This document shows, piece by piece, positions 17,413 to 27,391 of a DNA stretch of 64,000 bases (the first letter of the stretch is position 1; each line of letters opens with the position of its first letter). Both the position numbers and the translations under genes were made by a program. Location of the stretch: positions 2,356,001-2,420,000 of the forward strand of contig NZ_JAATNG010000001.1 in the NCBI RefSeq assembly GCF_013184805.1. The letters are read 5' to 3'. Below the pieces are notes generated by a model, which was not told the DNA's origin, did not search any database, and saw only the letters and a list, made by a program, of their open reading frames with translations. This DNA is from Pseudoruegeria sp. HB172150 (GTDB lineage Bacteria; Pseudomonadota; Alphaproteobacteria; Rhodobacterales; Rhodobacteraceae).

Positions 17413-18330
17413 ATGCTCAGCCGCCGTTCCTTCCTCCGCGCCGCCGGCGCGGCTGCCCTCGTGACTCCTTTTGCCGGCTTCGGCCCCGCCCGCGCCCAGT
17501 CCGGCGGGCCGCTGTTCCGCTTCGGCGTGGTGGCCGACCCGCAATATGCGCCGGTCCCGCCGCGCAACACGCGTTTCTATTCAAACTCGCTGTGGAAACT
17601 CAGCGACGCCATCGCGGACTTCAACACGCAGGAGATCGAGTTCGTCGTCACCCTCGGCGACATCATCGACCGGCACTGGGAAAGCTTCGGCCACATCCTG
17701 CCGCTTTATGACAAGCTAGCGGTGCCGAACTTCTTCATCCTCGGCAACCACGACTTCTCGGTCGCCTCCGATTACCTCGGCTCTGTCCTCCGCGCCACCG
17801 GGCTGGAACGCGCCTATTACGCCTTCCCCGGCGGCGGCCACCGCTTCCTCGTGCTCGACGGGAACGAGATCAGCCTGTTCGCCAACCCGAAGGACAGCGA
17901 GAATTACGCGCTGGCCGAGGAACGTCTCGCCAAACTGAACGAGGCTGGCGCCGCCAACGCGCAGACCTGGAACGGCGGCATCTCGGACGCGCAGTTCGGC
18001 TGGCTGGAAAGCGAGCTGAAGGATGCGCAATCCGCCGGAGAGCGGGTCATCGTGATGGGCCACTATCCGGTCTACCCCGCCAACGAGCACAATCTGTGGG
18101 ACGACGCGCGCCTCGTGGACCTGTTCACCAGCCACGACAACTTCGCGCTCTACATGAATGGCCACAACCACGCCGGCAACTACGGCCAGATCGGCAGCCA
18201 GCACTTCGTGAATTTCCGGGGGATGGTCGAGACGGCCGACACCACCGCCTATTCGACGCTGGAAGTCTACGACGACCGGATCGAGATGCTGGGCAAAGGT
18301 GTCGAGGTCACCCGCACGCTGTCGCTCTGA
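17413..18330 (+). CDS. Tat-exported metallophosphoesterase, ADPRibase-Mn-like
   Basis: 305-aa calcineurin-fold phosphoesterase. The start MLSRRSFLRAAGAAAL is a twin-arginine signal ending near ARAQS, so the enzyme should act in the periplasm after folding with its metals. Metal motifs in order: D-P-Q in VVADPQYA, GD-x2-D in TLGDIIDR, GNHD, GHYP and GHNHAG. The DPQYA...RFYSNSLWKL arrangement resembles ADP-ribose/CDP-alcohol diphosphatases (ADPRibase-Mn family), where the usual DxH is DxQ. That family hydrolyses ADP-ribose and CDP-alcohols; the substrate here is inferred, not shown. The gene is monocistronic, with a hairpin after it. Confidence 0.88.
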   Translation: MLSRRSFLRAAGAAALVTPFAGFGPARAQSGGPLFRFGVVADPQYAPVPPRNTRFYSNSLWKLSDAIADFNTQEIEFVVTLGDIIDRHWESFGHILPLYDKLAVPNFFILGNHDFSVASDYLGSVLRATGLERAYYAFPGGGHRFLVLDGNEISLFANPKDSENYALAEERLAKLNEAGAANAQTWNGGISDAQFGWLESELKDAQSAGERVIVMGHYPVYPANEHNLWDDARLVDLFTSHDNFALYMNGHNHAGNYGQIGSQHFVNFRGMVETADTTAYSTLEVYDDRIEMLGKGVEVTRTLSL

Positions 18331-18341
18331 CAGGGCGGACC

Positions 18342-18365
18342 GGCCGGGCGGCATCCTGCCCGGCC
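18342..18365. terminator. Hairpin between convergent genes
   Basis: 8-bp perfect stem GGCCGGGC / GCCCGGCC with 8-base loop, between the phosphoesterase stop (18330) and the DUF924 stop (18383). T-runs are weak on both strands; likely a shared bidirectional terminator. Confidence 0.6.
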
Positions 18366-18382
18366 ACCTTTCACTGCGGCTC

Positions 18383-18973
18383 TTACTCCGCTGCCACCGG
18401 CTGGTCGGACAAGGCTTCCAGCGTCTTGCGATAGCCGCCTTCGTCGACATATGCCGCCTCGGCCCCGCAATACGCCCGCTCCAGCGCCGCGTTGCGCGTC
18501 GGGAACCGTCCGAACTTGCGGATCACCTCGCGATGCGCCTGGGCATGCAGAAGGTTGTTCTCGCCGGTCTCGGGCATCCGGGTCTTCATCAGCCGCACAC
18601 AGCGATCCTGATCGGTCAGGCATTCCGAATGCATCAGCGGCATGTAGAAGAACTGCCGCGCCGGCTCGTCGATTTTCATGTCGAAGCCGTGATTGATCGA
18701 CAGTTTCGCCGCCGCCAACGCCACGGAGTCGCTTGCGAACGACTGCTTGGTGTCGCGGAACATGTTGCGCGGAAACTGATCGGTCAGGATGATGTAGGCC
18801 AGCGACCCGCTCGGATAGGTCAGCCACATCGCGTAGGAGCCTTCCATCGCGTTGTGCCAGTCGGCCTCGAACCGTTCGCGTATTTCCGCGTCAAGCTCTT
18901 CGCCGCCCCGGTACCAGCCCTCGGGCCCTACCTCGTCCAGCCAGTAGGCCAGTATGTCTTCAGGGTTCGCCAT
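18383..18973 (-). CDS. DUF924 family protein
   Basis: 196-aa soluble protein of the DUF924 family (TPR-like all-helical fold by family knowledge). Characteristic stretches are ILAYWLDEVGPEGWY at the start, LAYIILTDQFPRNMFR, and the FFYMPLMHSE segment. AGGAGG lies 5 bases before the ATG at 18973, which is preferred over an in-frame GTG two codons earlier. No enzymatic role has been established for the family as far as I know. It lies alone between a convergent phosphoesterase and a co-directional MFS gene whose stop is at 19064. Confidence 0.9.
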   Translation of the reverse strand: MANPEDILAYWLDEVGPEGWYRGGEELDAEIRERFEADWHNAMEGSYAMWLTYPSGSLAYIILTDQFPRNMFRDTKQSFASDSVALAAAKLSINHGFDMKIDEPARQFFYMPLMHSECLTDQDRCVRLMKTRMPETGENNLLHAQAHREVIRKFGRFPTRNAALERAYCGAEAAYVDEGGYRKTLEALSDQPVAAE

Positions 18974-19063
18974 CGGCACCTCCTCACCCGGTCGTCCCCT
19001 CGGTAACCGGAATCGTTACAAAATTCTTACATTCTGACAAGCAGTCGATTCCTTACCTTTTGG

Positions 19064-20326
19064 TTATATCGCCTGCTGTTCCTCTTCCGCCTCACTCTGC
19101 TCGTGCGCCCATTCCTGCGCCGCTTCGACCGCGACGAGGGACGAGGTAGGCATGACACCGACATAGGCAACCGTTTCGTCCACCGGCGTGGCCGGACGTT
19201 GCGTCATCCGGTACAGCGAATAGGCCGCCACCGCGAGCATCAGCGTAGCATTGAACAGCCAGAAGATATGGTTCCCGAGCTGGCCCATCAGGTAGCCGGT
19301 CAGCAGCGGCCCGACGATGGCGCCCAACCCGTTCAGGAAGATCAGCCCGCCCGAAGCCGCCGCCATGTCGTCGGGTTCCATGTAATCATTCAGATAAGCA
19401 ATAAGCAATGAATACAAAGGGTTGGCAGACCCACCGATCGCAAAGGCCACCACGATCAGAACCAGGAAGCTGTCGGCCAGAAAGTAACCGCCCAGTGCGA
19501 ACACGCCCCCCACCGCGGCCACGACCATGATCAGCTGGCGCCGGTCCATCCGGTCCGACACCCAGCCGATGGGATACTGCATCACCAGCGAGCCGACGAA
19601 GAACGACGCGACGAAGATGGAAACTTCGCGCACTTCCATCCCGATTTCCGAGGCATAGACCGAGGACATGCCGAAGATCGACGCGAACACGCCACCCATC
19701 AGGGTCATCCCCACGAAGCTCAGCGGCGACGCGTGGAACAATTCCGTGAGTTTCATCGCCTTTGTCGTCCCGAAGGCCGGTGTCGGCGAGATCGACAAAA
19801 GAATGGGCGCGAATGCGATGGAAACCAGCACCGAGGGAATGATGAAGATCACGAACCCGCCCGGATCGCCGGCGCCGAGAATCATCTGCGCGGCGATGAT
19901 CCCCATCATCTGCACCACCATGTACATCGACAGCGTCTGCCCGCGGGTCTCGTTGGTGGCGGCGTTGTTCAGCCAGCTCTCGGCAGTGACGTAGACGCCG
20001 GAAAAGCAGAACCCGATCACCACCCGCAGGATCGTCCAGGCCCACGGCTCCGTCACCGTCGGGAACAGGATCAGTACCGCCGAGATGAACGACCCCAGCG
20101 CCGCGAAGACCCGCACATGGCCGACCCGGCGGATCATTTCCGGCGTCGCGCGCGACCCGCCCAGGAACCCGAGGAAATAGGCCGAGGTCACCAGCGACAG
20201 CTCGAAGGTCGAGAATCCTTCCAGTGACCCGCGCACACCCATCAGAGAGGCCTGCAGACCGTTGCCGATCATCAGCAGCCCGATGCCGAGCAGCAAAGCC
20301 CAGGAGCTTGCCAGAACCTGTCGCAT
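19064..20326 (-). CDS. MFS transporter, YcaD-like
   Basis: 420-aa, 12-helix major facilitator permease. The ATG at 20326 opens directly into helix 1 (MRQVLASSWALLLGIGLLMI) and has AAGAGG upstream. The segment AYFLGFLGG...RVGHVRVFA, then GVYVTAESWLNN and ETRGQTLSMYMV, matches the YcaD-type branch. The C-terminus carries an acidic cytoplasmic tail (EQSEAEEEQQ). It follows queA on the same strand after 88 bases, so it may be the last gene of an AsmA-like - queA - MFS unit, though the functions are not obviously linked. Substrate unknown. Confidence 0.9.
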   Translation of the reverse strand: MRQVLASSWALLLGIGLLMIGNGLQASLMGVRGSLEGFSTFELSLVTSAYFLGFLGGSRATPEMIRRVGHVRVFAALGSFISAVLILFPTVTEPWAWTILRVVIGFCFSGVYVTAESWLNNAATNETRGQTLSMYMVVQMMGIIAAQMILGAGDPGGFVIFIIPSVLVSIAFAPILLSISPTPAFGTTKAMKLTELFHASPLSFVGMTLMGGVFASIFGMSSVYASEIGMEVREVSIFVASFFVGSLVMQYPIGWVSDRMDRRQLIMVVAAVGGVFALGGYFLADSFLVLIVVAFAIGGSANPLYSLLIAYLNDYMEPDDMAAASGGLIFLNGLGAIVGPLLTGYLMGQLGNHIFWLFNATLMLAVAAYSLYRMTQRPATPVDETVAYVGVMPTSSLVAVEAAQEWAHEQSEAEEEQQAI

Positions 20327-20414
20327 GTGTTCGCCTCTTATCGTTCCGGTCGCGCGGTCCCGCCTGTTCCGCCCTAACACGGGGGCGCATGGCGGGGTCC
20401 TGCCTGTCCGCGAC

Positions 20415-21482
20415 CTACTGCTGTCGTTTCCCGCCGCCGGGTAACAAAAGCGAGGCATCTCCGTAAGAGAAGAAGCGATAACGATTTCTTACGGCGTGGT
20501 CGTAAAGAGCAAGCATCCGCTCACGCCCCATCAGCGCCGAAACCAGCATCAGCAGGGTCGACTTCGGCAGATGGAAGTTGGTCATAAGCGCATCCGTGGC
20601 GCGGAACTCGAAGCCGGGCGTGATGAAGATGTCCGTCTCGCCGGTCCACGGCACGACCTCCCCCGTTTCGCGCGCCGCCGTCTCGATCAGCCGCAGCGCC
20701 GTCGTGCCGACCGGGATCACGCGCCCGCCCGCCGCCTTCGTCGCCGCGATCCCGGCGGCGGCAGCGGCGGTCACCTCTCCCCATTCCGCATGCATCCTGT
20801 GCTGCGAAACGTCGTCCACCTTTACCGGCAGGAACGTCCCCGCCCCCACATGCAGCGTCACGTGGGTGAACTCCACGCCTCGTTCGCGCAGCGCGTCCAG
20901 CAGGGCCTCGTCGAAATGCAGCGAAGCCGTCGGCGCCGCCACCGCGCCGGTCTTCTCGGCCCAGACCGTCTGGTAATCCTCGCGGTCCTTCGCATCCGCC
21001 GCCCGCTTCGCCGCGATGTAGGGCGGCAGGGGCATCGCCCCTTCCCGCTCCAGCGCCGCCTGCAGCGCGTCACCTTCCACGTCGAAGCGCAGCCATGCCT
21101 GCCCGTCACCGCGCCCTTCCACGGTGGCAGAGAACCCGCCAAACCGGATCGTCTCGCCGTCCTTCACCTTGCGGAGCGGTTTCAGCAGCGCCGCCCAGCA
21201 GCCATCGGCGCGCGGGCTCAGAAGCGTCACCTCGATCCCCGCGTTCACCTCCCCCTGCCCGGTCTCGCGCACGCGAACACCGTTCAGCCGCGCCGGGATC
21301 ACCTTGGTGTCGTTCAGGACCAGCCGGTCGCCGTGCCGCAGCCAACGCAACAGGTCGGACACATGGCAGTCCTCCTGCCAGTCGTCCCCCGCCACCAGCA
21401 TCCGCGCCGAAGACCGCGGCCGCGCCGGCCGTGTCGCGATCAGCTCCTCCGGCAGCTCGAAATCGAAATCCGACAGCTTCAC
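20415..21482 (-). CDS. queA: tRNA preQ1(34) S-adenosylmethionine ribosyltransferase-isomerase
   Basis: 355-aa cytoplasmic enzyme that transfers and isomerises the ribosyl moiety of SAM onto preQ1 in tRNA to form epoxyqueuosine. The start [20 protein letters not shown] is the typical QueA N-terminus; later family signatures are [38 protein letters not shown], and the C-terminal [17 protein letters not shown] with [12 protein letters not shown]. Length is normal. Its ATG overlaps the stop of the AsmA-like gene by 4 bases (ATGA), so the two are translationally coupled. No other queuosine genes are in the window. Confidence 0.97.
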   Translation of the reverse strand: MKLSDFDFELPEELIATRPARPRSSARMLVAGDDWQEDCHVSDLLRWLRHGDRLVLNDTKVIPARLNGVRVRETGQGEVNAGIEVTLLSPRADGCWAALLKPLRKVKDGETIRFGGFSATVEGRGDGQAWLRFDVEGDALQAALEREGAMPLPPYIAAKRAADAKDREDYQTVWAEKTGAVAAPTASLHFDEALLDALRERGVEFTHVTLHVGAGTFLPVKVDDVSQHRMHAEWGEVTAAAAAGIAATKAAGGRVIPVGTTALRLIETAARETGEVVPWTGETDIFITPGFEFRATDALMTNFHLPKSTLLMLVSALMGRERMLALYDHAVRNRYRFFSYGDASLLLPGGGKRQQ

Positions 21483-24400
21483 TGTGTCACCGCCGGGGGC
21501 GCACCCCGAAAGATCTCGCGGAACATGCCCGGCGTCAGGATCGACAGCGGGTTGACCGACACGTCCGGGTTGCCCGCCGTGCCGCCCATGCGGAAGTTGA
21601 ACCCGAACAGACCCTCGCCCTTGCGGGAAAACACCTGTCCGATGCCGTTGAGAAAGTAGACCGGAGACACCACGCCACGCATATCCATTTGACCGGAGCG
21701 CAGGTCATAGATCCCGTCGAGCGAGATGCCAAGAGACGGCCCGATCCCGCTCGACCGCAGCAGCGTCAGCCGCGACGGCGACAGCCGGAAGTCCGCCTCC
21801 ACCTCCGACATGGTGATGCCGCCGGAATTCATCTGGTCCAGCAGCCCGACGATGGAAATCGCGTTCAGCAGGTCCGTCATTGCCGGGGCCTCGACGATCT
21901 TCGCCCGCTTCACCAGCAGCTTGCCGTCATAGACGCCCTCGCCTCCGGTGGGATTCAGCGTCAAGTCGAACGACCCGCCGCGCACGTTCTTCAGCACCCC
22001 GGCCGAGGCCAGCACGCCGCCGGCATCGTCGCTGATCAGCCGCACCGCGGAACCCACCGGCGTCGGCACGACCGACCCGGCAATCGGGGTGACCCCGTTC
22101 ACCTTCGCATTGAACCGGCCCTGCAGCCCTCTGCCGCCGGCGAATTCGCCGTTGAACCCGGTGAACGCGATCCCTTCCGACACGATCAGCCGGTCGAGCC
22201 GCAGCGACATCGGCCCGCCGCCGCCACCGCCACCTCCTCCGCCAGACCCGCCAAAGCTGGCCTGCCGCAGATCCACCGTGCCGCCGTTCACCCGGACCGC
22301 TGGCGACTGTCCCGGACCGCGCCCGATCAGGGTCACCGGCCCGTCCAGCCAGCCGCCCACGGTGACCCGCGCGAAATCCGCCCGCTCCATGGCGCCGTCC
22401 TGGCCAAGGTCGATGATGCCGCTCGCCGAAAGGCCCGGCGCCTCGATCTCCAGCCGGTCGATCGCGGGCGTCTCGCCCAGCCGTCCGGCAACCTCCAGCC
22501 GCCCGGTCTGATTCTGCGCCTTGGCCCAGTTCACCGCCGACAGGCGCAGCCCCATCCGGTTCAGATCCGATACCAGTTCGAACTCGGGCGGCTCGCCGCG
22601 CGGCAACGTCACCGTGATCGTGCCGACCCCTTCGCCCGTCACCGAGCCCGCAGGCAGACCGATGTTGAACTCGTCCAGGAACGCCTCGCTTAGCGCAACC
22701 GTCCCTTCGATCCGCGACTGCCCGCCGCTGTCCGGTCCGAACTCCTGGCTCCACACCACGTTCACCGGCACCTGCCCCAGGTACCCCTCGCCGGAAATCG
22801 CAATTCCCGCCGGATTGGCGCGCAGGTCCAGCATATCGGCCCGCACCTCGCGGTCCTTCACCAGCCGGTCGGATTGCAGCCCTTCCAGCGTGCCGGCCAC
22901 GTCGAACTCGATCTCCTCGAACTGCAGCCGTTTCACCAGGTCAAAGCCCACCGCCGCCTCCATGCGGGCGCGGCCCTCGGCGACATCCGCCTCAAGCTCC
23001 GCCTTCGACAGCACGTTGAACGGTTCAAGATCCAGCAGCGACAGCGCCGCGGTGATCGTGCTGTCGGTCTTCAGCGTCAGGTCGGCGCGCCCCGGCTTCC
23101 GCGTGACATCGGCGACCGTAAAGTAGGACCCCGCCATGTCGATCGCGCCGCCCAGCGGCGCCTGCATCCGGCCCTCCTCGATCACCGCGGTAAAGCTGTT
23201 GCCGACCAGGCTCGAATATCCCGCGGCCCCGGTGATCGGCGGCAGCGTGTCGATCGGCTGCACTGTCCCGCCCTCGAACACGTAACTCAGCGACAGCATG
23301 CCCAGCGGCTGCTCCGGGTTCAGCCGGAACGCGCCCGACAGGTCCGACAGGCGGCCGGAGGACACGTTCTTCTCCAGCCAGTCCCGCGTGCCCCTGGCCA
23401 GCGCCACCGGCCACATCGCCAGCAGGCGCTTCAGCGAGACAGAATTCATCGACATGTCCAGCGCCACGTCCCAGCCCTGCGCCGCCGAAACCTTGCCGCG
23501 TGTCAGCAGGCGCCGCTCCCCGTCGATCAGCGACAGCTGGCCGATCTCGACAGAGAACGGATCTATCCGCAGCCGGAAGTCCGTGGCGCCCTCGGAAAAT
23601 GTCACCGGCTCCTCGAACAGCCCCTCGGGCTGAACCACCACGTCGCTCAGATGGAACTGGCCGACCAGCGTTTCCGGCCAGCCGCCGACGAAGTCGCGCA
23701 GGAACGCCTGTCCCTGTGCCTGGCCCCGCGCCGCGGCGGTCTGCAGCGACAGCGTTTCGAAATCGAGGCGGTTCGCATCCGGGTCGTAGCTCACGCGGGC
23801 GGAAGCGGTGTCGATCCGGATCGGCCTGGTCTCCGGCGTCGGCTGCAGCACGCCCTCACCGACATTCAGCGTGCCCTCCAGCCCGCGCAGGTCGCCATCC
23901 GCTCCGATCGCCGCCTCCAGGCTGCCCGATATCGGCGCGTCCAGCACTTCGAGGAACGCCAGCGCCGGCGATTGCGCGGCGATATCCCCGGCGGCGGCGT
24001 TCTGGAACTCGGCGCGCAGACTCGCCTCGGGCGATCCCTTGTCGGTGGCGAATTCCAGCACGGTGCTGGCCAGGTCCTCTGTCCCGTTGAAGACGTCTGC
24101 GGTCACCGTCATGCGGATCGCGTCGGCTGCGTTCTCCAGCTCAATCCGTCCCTCGGTCACCTGCCACAGCCGCCCCGACCGGGCGTCCTCCAGCGTGATC
24201 GTCAGCTGGCTGGCAATGATCCGTTCCAGGTGCGTCAGCGGCTCTTTGGCGAAAGCGCCCTCGATCAGATCCAGCACACCCGCAAGCGTGCCGCTGGTGC
24301 CGCCGCCCGCACCGAAACTCAGGTCGAACGTGCCGTCCGACAGGCGCCGCACAGTGATCTGCGCCCCGCTGACCCGCAGCGAGCGCATCTCCATGTCGCC

Positions 24401-24754
24401 GCGCATCAGCGCCGGCGCGGCCACGCGGATACCCACCTCGTTCAGCCGCGCCACTTCGGCGCCGCCGCCATCCTGTATCCCGACATTGCGCAGCCGGACC
24501 CGCGGAACGAAAGTCTCGTCGACCGCCACTTCCAGCCCGCCGACCGAAACCCGCCCGCCGCCGATCTCCGCGTTCAGGCGCCGCTCAACCTTTTTCGTCA
24601 CCCAGTCCGGCGCCGTTACCGGGGTACCGATCAGCGCCATGAACCCCAGCGCGGCGGCGACCAATATCACCGCCACGCTCAACAGCGTCAGCAGACCGAC
24701 GCGACGGCCCCGCTGTCGTTTTGATAACTTTTCTCTGGAACCTGTTTCACTCAT
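21479..24754 (-). CDS. AsmA/YhdP-like large envelope protein
   Basis: 1091-aa protein with a single N-terminal membrane helix ([22 protein letters not shown], ~19-40) after a basic cytoplasmic segment. The remainder is periplasmic and beta-rich, consistent with DUF3971 / AsmA-like C-terminal domains. Recurring short repeats of the type GxxxxxGxLxL and the C-terminal [29 protein letters not shown]...[15 protein letters not shown] fit the YhdP/AsmA family. A glycine run (GGGGGGGGG near residue 835) interrupts the beta region. By family knowledge such proteins form hydrophobic grooves that move phospholipids between the membranes; this role is inferred. It is the first gene of a coupled pair with queA. 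Confidence 0.88.
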   Translation of the reverse strand: MSETGSREKLSKRQRGRRVGLLTLLSVAVILVAAALGFMALIGTPVTAPDWVTKKVERRLNAEIGGGRVSVGGLEVAVDETFVPRVRLRNVGIQDGGGAEVARLNEVGIRVAAPALMRGDMEMRSLRVSGAQITVRRLSDGTFDLSFGAGGGTSGTLAGVLDLIEGAFAKEPLTHLERIIASQLTITLEDARSGRLWQVTEGRIELENAADAIRMTVTADVFNGTEDLASTVLEFATDKGSPEASLRAEFQNAAAGDIAAQSPALAFLEVLDAPISGSLEAAIGADGDLRGLEGTLNVGEGVLQPTPETRPIRIDTASARVSYDPDANRLDFETLSLQTAAARGQAQGQAFLRDFVGGWPETLVGQFHLSDVVVQPEGLFEEPVTFSEGATDFRLRIDPFSVEIGQLSLIDGERRLLTRGKVSAAQGWDVALDMSMNSVSLKRLLAMWPVALARGTRDWLEKNVSSGRLSDLSGAFRLNPEQPLGMLSLSYVFEGGTVQPIDTLPPITGAAGYSSLVGNSFTAVIEEGRMQAPLGGAIDMAGSYFTVADVTRKPGRADLTLKTDSTITAALSLLDLEPFNVLSKAELEADVAEGRARMEAAVGFDLVKRLQFEEIEFDVAGTLEGLQSDRLVKDREVRADMLDLRANPAGIAISGEGYLGQVPVNVVWSQEFGPDSGGQSRIEGTVALSEAFLDEFNIGLPAGSVTGEGVGTITVTLPRGEPPEFELVSDLNRMGLRLSAVNWAKAQNQTGRLEVAGRLGETPAIDRLEIEAPGLSASGIIDLGQDGAMERADFARVTVGGWLDGPVTLIGRGPGQSPAVRVNGGTVDLRQASFGGSGGGGGGGGGGPMSLRLDRLIVSEGIAFTGFNGEFAGGRGLQGRFNAKVNGVTPIAGSVVPTPVGSAVRLISDDAGGVLASAGVLKNVRGGSFDLTLNPTGGEGVYDGKLLVKRAKIVEAPAMTDLLNAISIVGLLDQMNSGGITMSEVEADFRLSPSRLTLLRSSGIGPSLGISLDGIYDLRSGQMDMRGVVSPVYFLNGIGQVFSRKGEGLFGFNFRMGGTAGNPDVSVNPLSILTPGMFREIFRGAPPAVTQ

Positions 24755-24838
24755 CGGGGTTTATCTTGACGGCATCCGGGCTAGAACTGAACCCAGAGCG
24801 CAACCCGCAAATACCTCACGGAAAGGAGCTTTCTGCTC

Positions 24839-25306
24839 ATGCCCGAAAAAGGCCAAGTCGCTCCCGATTTCACACTGCCGCGCGACGGCGGCGGCGAGAT
24901 CACCCTCTCCGACCTCCGCGGCGGCCCGGTCGTTCTCTACTTCTACCCCAAGGACGACACCACCGGCTGTACCGCCGAAGCACTCGATTTTTCCGCCGCA
25001 GCGGACAAGTTCGGGTCCCTCGATGCCACCGTCCTCGGCATCAGCAAGGACACCGTCGCCAAGCACGACAAGTTCCGCGACAAGCACGACCTCGCCGTGG
25101 CGCTGCTGTCCGATACCGAGACTTTCGTCTGCGAGGATTACGGCACCTGGGTCGAGAAAAGCATGTACGGCCGCAAGTTCATGGGCATCGAACGCACGAC
25201 GTTCCTGATCGACGCGGACGGTACGATCGCGCGTGTCTGGCACAAGGTGAAGGTAAAGGGACATGCTGCCGAAGTTCTGGATGCGGTTCGCGACTTAGCG
25301 GCCTGA
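24839..25306 (+). CDS. bcp: Peroxiredoxin, Bcp/PrxQ type
   Basis: 155-aa thiol peroxidase that reduces hydrogen peroxide and organic hydroperoxides. The peroxidatic cysteine is C44 in DDTTGCTAEALDF. The usual resolving cysteine five residues later is Leu (EAL instead of EAC). The only other cysteine is C98 (FVCEDYGTW), the position of the third, non-essential Cys of E. coli Bcp. So the enzyme is either a 1-Cys Bcp or uses C98 or an external thiol. Downstream family motifs WVEKSMYGRKFMGIERTTFLID are intact. A strong AAGGAG lies 10 bases before the ATG. Divergent from the AsmA-like gene. Confidence 0.95.
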   Translation: MPEKGQVAPDFTLPRDGGGEITLSDLRGGPVVLYFYPKDDTTGCTAEALDFSAAADKFGSLDATVLGISKDTVAKHDKFRDKHDLAVALLSDTETFVCEDYGTWVEKSMYGRKFMGIERTTFLIDADGTIARVWHKVKVKGHAAEVLDAVRDLAA

Positions 25307-25523
25307 TCTGCCGCGCTAAACACAATTCTTGTTCACTTTCTGACGGCGACCGACATTTTCCGCAGGGTTATCGGCGGATTTCCGCCAATGCTCGGCAATA
25401 TTGTCCCGCGATTTTATGCGCATGTTCACGGTTGTTGCTGTAAGTGCCTTCGAACGCTAAGCACTCCCCCGTGCGGCGTCTGGGGATTTGCGCCGTGCGA
25501 AATAAGAATGGGGACCAGGGACA

Positions 25524-26846
25524 GTGCTTTCGACCTACGGAATGAGGCATCGGATTCATAACTTTTTGGAACGCACCTTCCCGGACCGTCGGATCTTTCT
25601 CAGATCCGACAACGACACCCGTTTCATCCGCTTAAGCCCCGCTACCCAGATCATCGCCGTAACCGGCACCGCGCTTTTCGTCGGCTGGGCCATCGTCGCC
25701 ACCGCCATCCTGCTGATGGACAGCATCGGCTCCGGCTCGCTGCGCGACCAGGCGGAGCGGGAGCGCACGCTTTACGAGGATCGCCTCGCAACCCTCTCCT
25801 CCGAACGCGACCTCCGCGCCGAAGAGGCGCTGGCCGCACAGGAGCGCTTCAACGCCGCGCTTGAGCAGATCTCCGAGATGCAGTCGGCTCTGCTTGAATC
25901 CGAGGATCGCCGCCGCGAACTGGAAACCGGGATCGAGGTGATCCAGACCACGCTGCGCCACACCATGAAGGAACGCGACACCGCCCGGGCCGAAACGGAA
26001 ACGGCGCTTGCCCAGCTCGACGGCGTGGTCGCGGAAAACAACTCCGCCTCGCATGCCGATGCCGAGACCACGCTCGACTTCCTGACCGACGCGCTGCAGG
26101 TCGCGGCCGCAGAGCGCGACACCATGGCACTGATCGCGGCAGAGGCGAAGACGCGCGCCGAAGAGATGGATCACGAGCGCCTGCTGATGGAAGAGCGGAA
26201 CGACCGGATCTTCACCCAGCTCGAGGATGCCGTCTCGATCTCCATCGAGCCGCTGAACGGCATCTTCGACTCCGCCGGCCTCGACGCCGACTCGATCCTC
26301 GACACGATCCGCCGCGGCTATTCCGGCCAGGGCGGCCCGCTGACCCCGCTCACCTTCTCGACCAAGGGCGAGGCGGAGGATCCCGACAGCCTGCGCGCCA
26401 ATTCGGTCCTGGAAAAGCTGGACCGCATGAACCTCTACCGGATCGCGCTGCAGAAGACCCCTTTCGCGATCCCGGTCAAGGCCGCCTTCCGCTTCACCTC
26501 GCCCTTCGGCATGCGCTGGGGTCGGATGCATGAAGGCACCGATTTCGCCGCCGCGCACGGCACTCCGATCTACGCCACCGCCGATGGCACCGTCATCCAT
26601 GCCGGCTGGCTGTCCGGTTACGGCAACCTCGTGAAGATCAAGCACGAGTTCGGAATCGAAACCCGCTACGCGCATATGAGCAAGGTGCGCGTGAAGGTGG
26701 GCGATAGGGTCTCGCGCGGCGATCGTATCGGTGATATGGGAAATACTGGCCGGTCGACCGGCACTCACCTTCACTACGAAGTGCGGATCGGCGGAAAGCC
26801 TGTGAACCCGATGACCTATATCAAGGCAGCCAGAGATGTTTTCTAA
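25524..26846 (+). CDS. M23 (LytM) peptidoglycan endopeptidase with coiled coil
   Basis: 440-aa membrane-anchored murein peptidase. The GTG at 25524 is taken as start because of AGGG just upstream; ATG 25542 (MRHRIHNF) is an alternative. Order: ~40-residue cytoplasmic part, one TM helix (IIAVTGTALFVGWAIVATAI, ~43-62), a long Glu/Arg/Ala-rich coiled coil (~70-235), then the LytM domain (~315-430). Zinc and catalytic motifs are intact: HEGTDFAA (H-x3-D), YAHMSK and HLHYE, so it should be active, unlike EnvC-type activators. It overlaps the bactofilin gene by 11 bases. M23 peptidase plus bactofilin is a known pairing in bacteria with modified cell shape; a role in local wall remodelling is inferred. 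Confidence 0.94.
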   Translation: MLSTYGMRHRIHNFLERTFPDRRIFLRSDNDTRFIRLSPATQIIAVTGTALFVGWAIVATAILLMDSIGSGSLRDQAERERTLYEDRLATLSSERDLRAEEALAAQERFNAALEQISEMQSALLESEDRRRELETGIEVIQTTLRHTMKERDTARAETETALAQLDGVVAENNSASHADAETTLDFLTDALQVAAAERDTMALIAAEAKTRAEEMDHERLLMEERNDRIFTQLEDAVSISIEPLNGIFDSAGLDADSILDTIRRGYSGQGGPLTPLTFSTKGEAEDPDSLRANSVLEKLDRMNLYRIALQKTPFAIPVKAAFRFTSPFGMRWGRMHEGTDFAAAHGTPIYATADGTVIHAGWLSGYGNLVKIKHEFGIETRYAHMSKVRVKVGDRVSRGDRIGDMGNTGRSTGTHLHYEVRIGGKPVNPMTYIKAARDVF

Positions 26847-27387
26847 GAGCCGAATCAACGAGCCCGGAGCGAAGCCTGCCGAAGAGCAGCCGAGTAGCAA
26901 AACCATGACCGAACCCGCTTCCCCGCCCCGCCCGTCCTCTTCCGGCGACTATTCGCCCAGCCCGACGCCCAAGGCCAAGCCGCCGGCATCGGCGCTGTCC
27001 GCGGACCTGACCATCGTCGGCAACATCCGGACCACCGGCGACATCCAGGTCGAAGGCAATGTCGAGGGCGACATCCGCGCCCACCTCCTGACCGTCGGCG
27101 AAGGCGCCACGGTAAAGGGAGAGGTGGTCGCCGATGACGTCGTGGTCAACGGCCGCATCATCGGCCGCGTGCGCGGCCTCAAGGTGCGCCTGACCTCCAC
27201 CGCCCGGGTGGAAGGCGACATCATCCACAAGACCATCGCAATAGAATCCGGCGCCCATTTCGAGGGCTCGGTGCAGCGTCGCGACGACCCGCTGACCAAG
27301 GACGGCAGCAAGCCCGCCGCTCCGGCAGCGTCTTCGTCGTCCGCTTCGTCGGCCCCGTCGCCGAAACCGGCCTCCGCCAGCAGCTGA
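26836..27387 (+). CDS. Bactofilin family cytoskeletal protein
   Basis: 183-aa polymer-forming protein. A disordered Pro/Ser-rich N-terminal region (1-~52) precedes the bactofilin right-handed beta-helix (~55-150), recognisable by repeated turns such as LTIVGNIRTTGDIQVEGNVEGDI, with GATVKGEVVADDVVVNG and ARVEGDIIHKTI each about one coil long. The C-terminal tail is Ala/Ser/Pro-rich and disordered. Bactofilins assemble nucleotide-free filaments at the membrane and recruit wall enzymes. The ATG lies inside the last 11 bases of the LytM gene, implying translational coupling and fixed stoichiometry. The MFS gene follows after 4 bases. Confidence 0.94.
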   Translation: MFSKSRINEPGAKPAEEQPSSKTMTEPASPPRPSSSGDYSPSPTPKAKPPASALSADLTIVGNIRTTGDIQVEGNVEGDIRAHLLTVGEGATVKGEVVADDVVVNGRIIGRVRGLKVRLTSTARVEGDIIHKTIAIESGAHFEGSVQRRDDPLTKDGSKPAAPAASSSSASSAPSPKPASASS

Positions 27388-27391
27388 GGGC

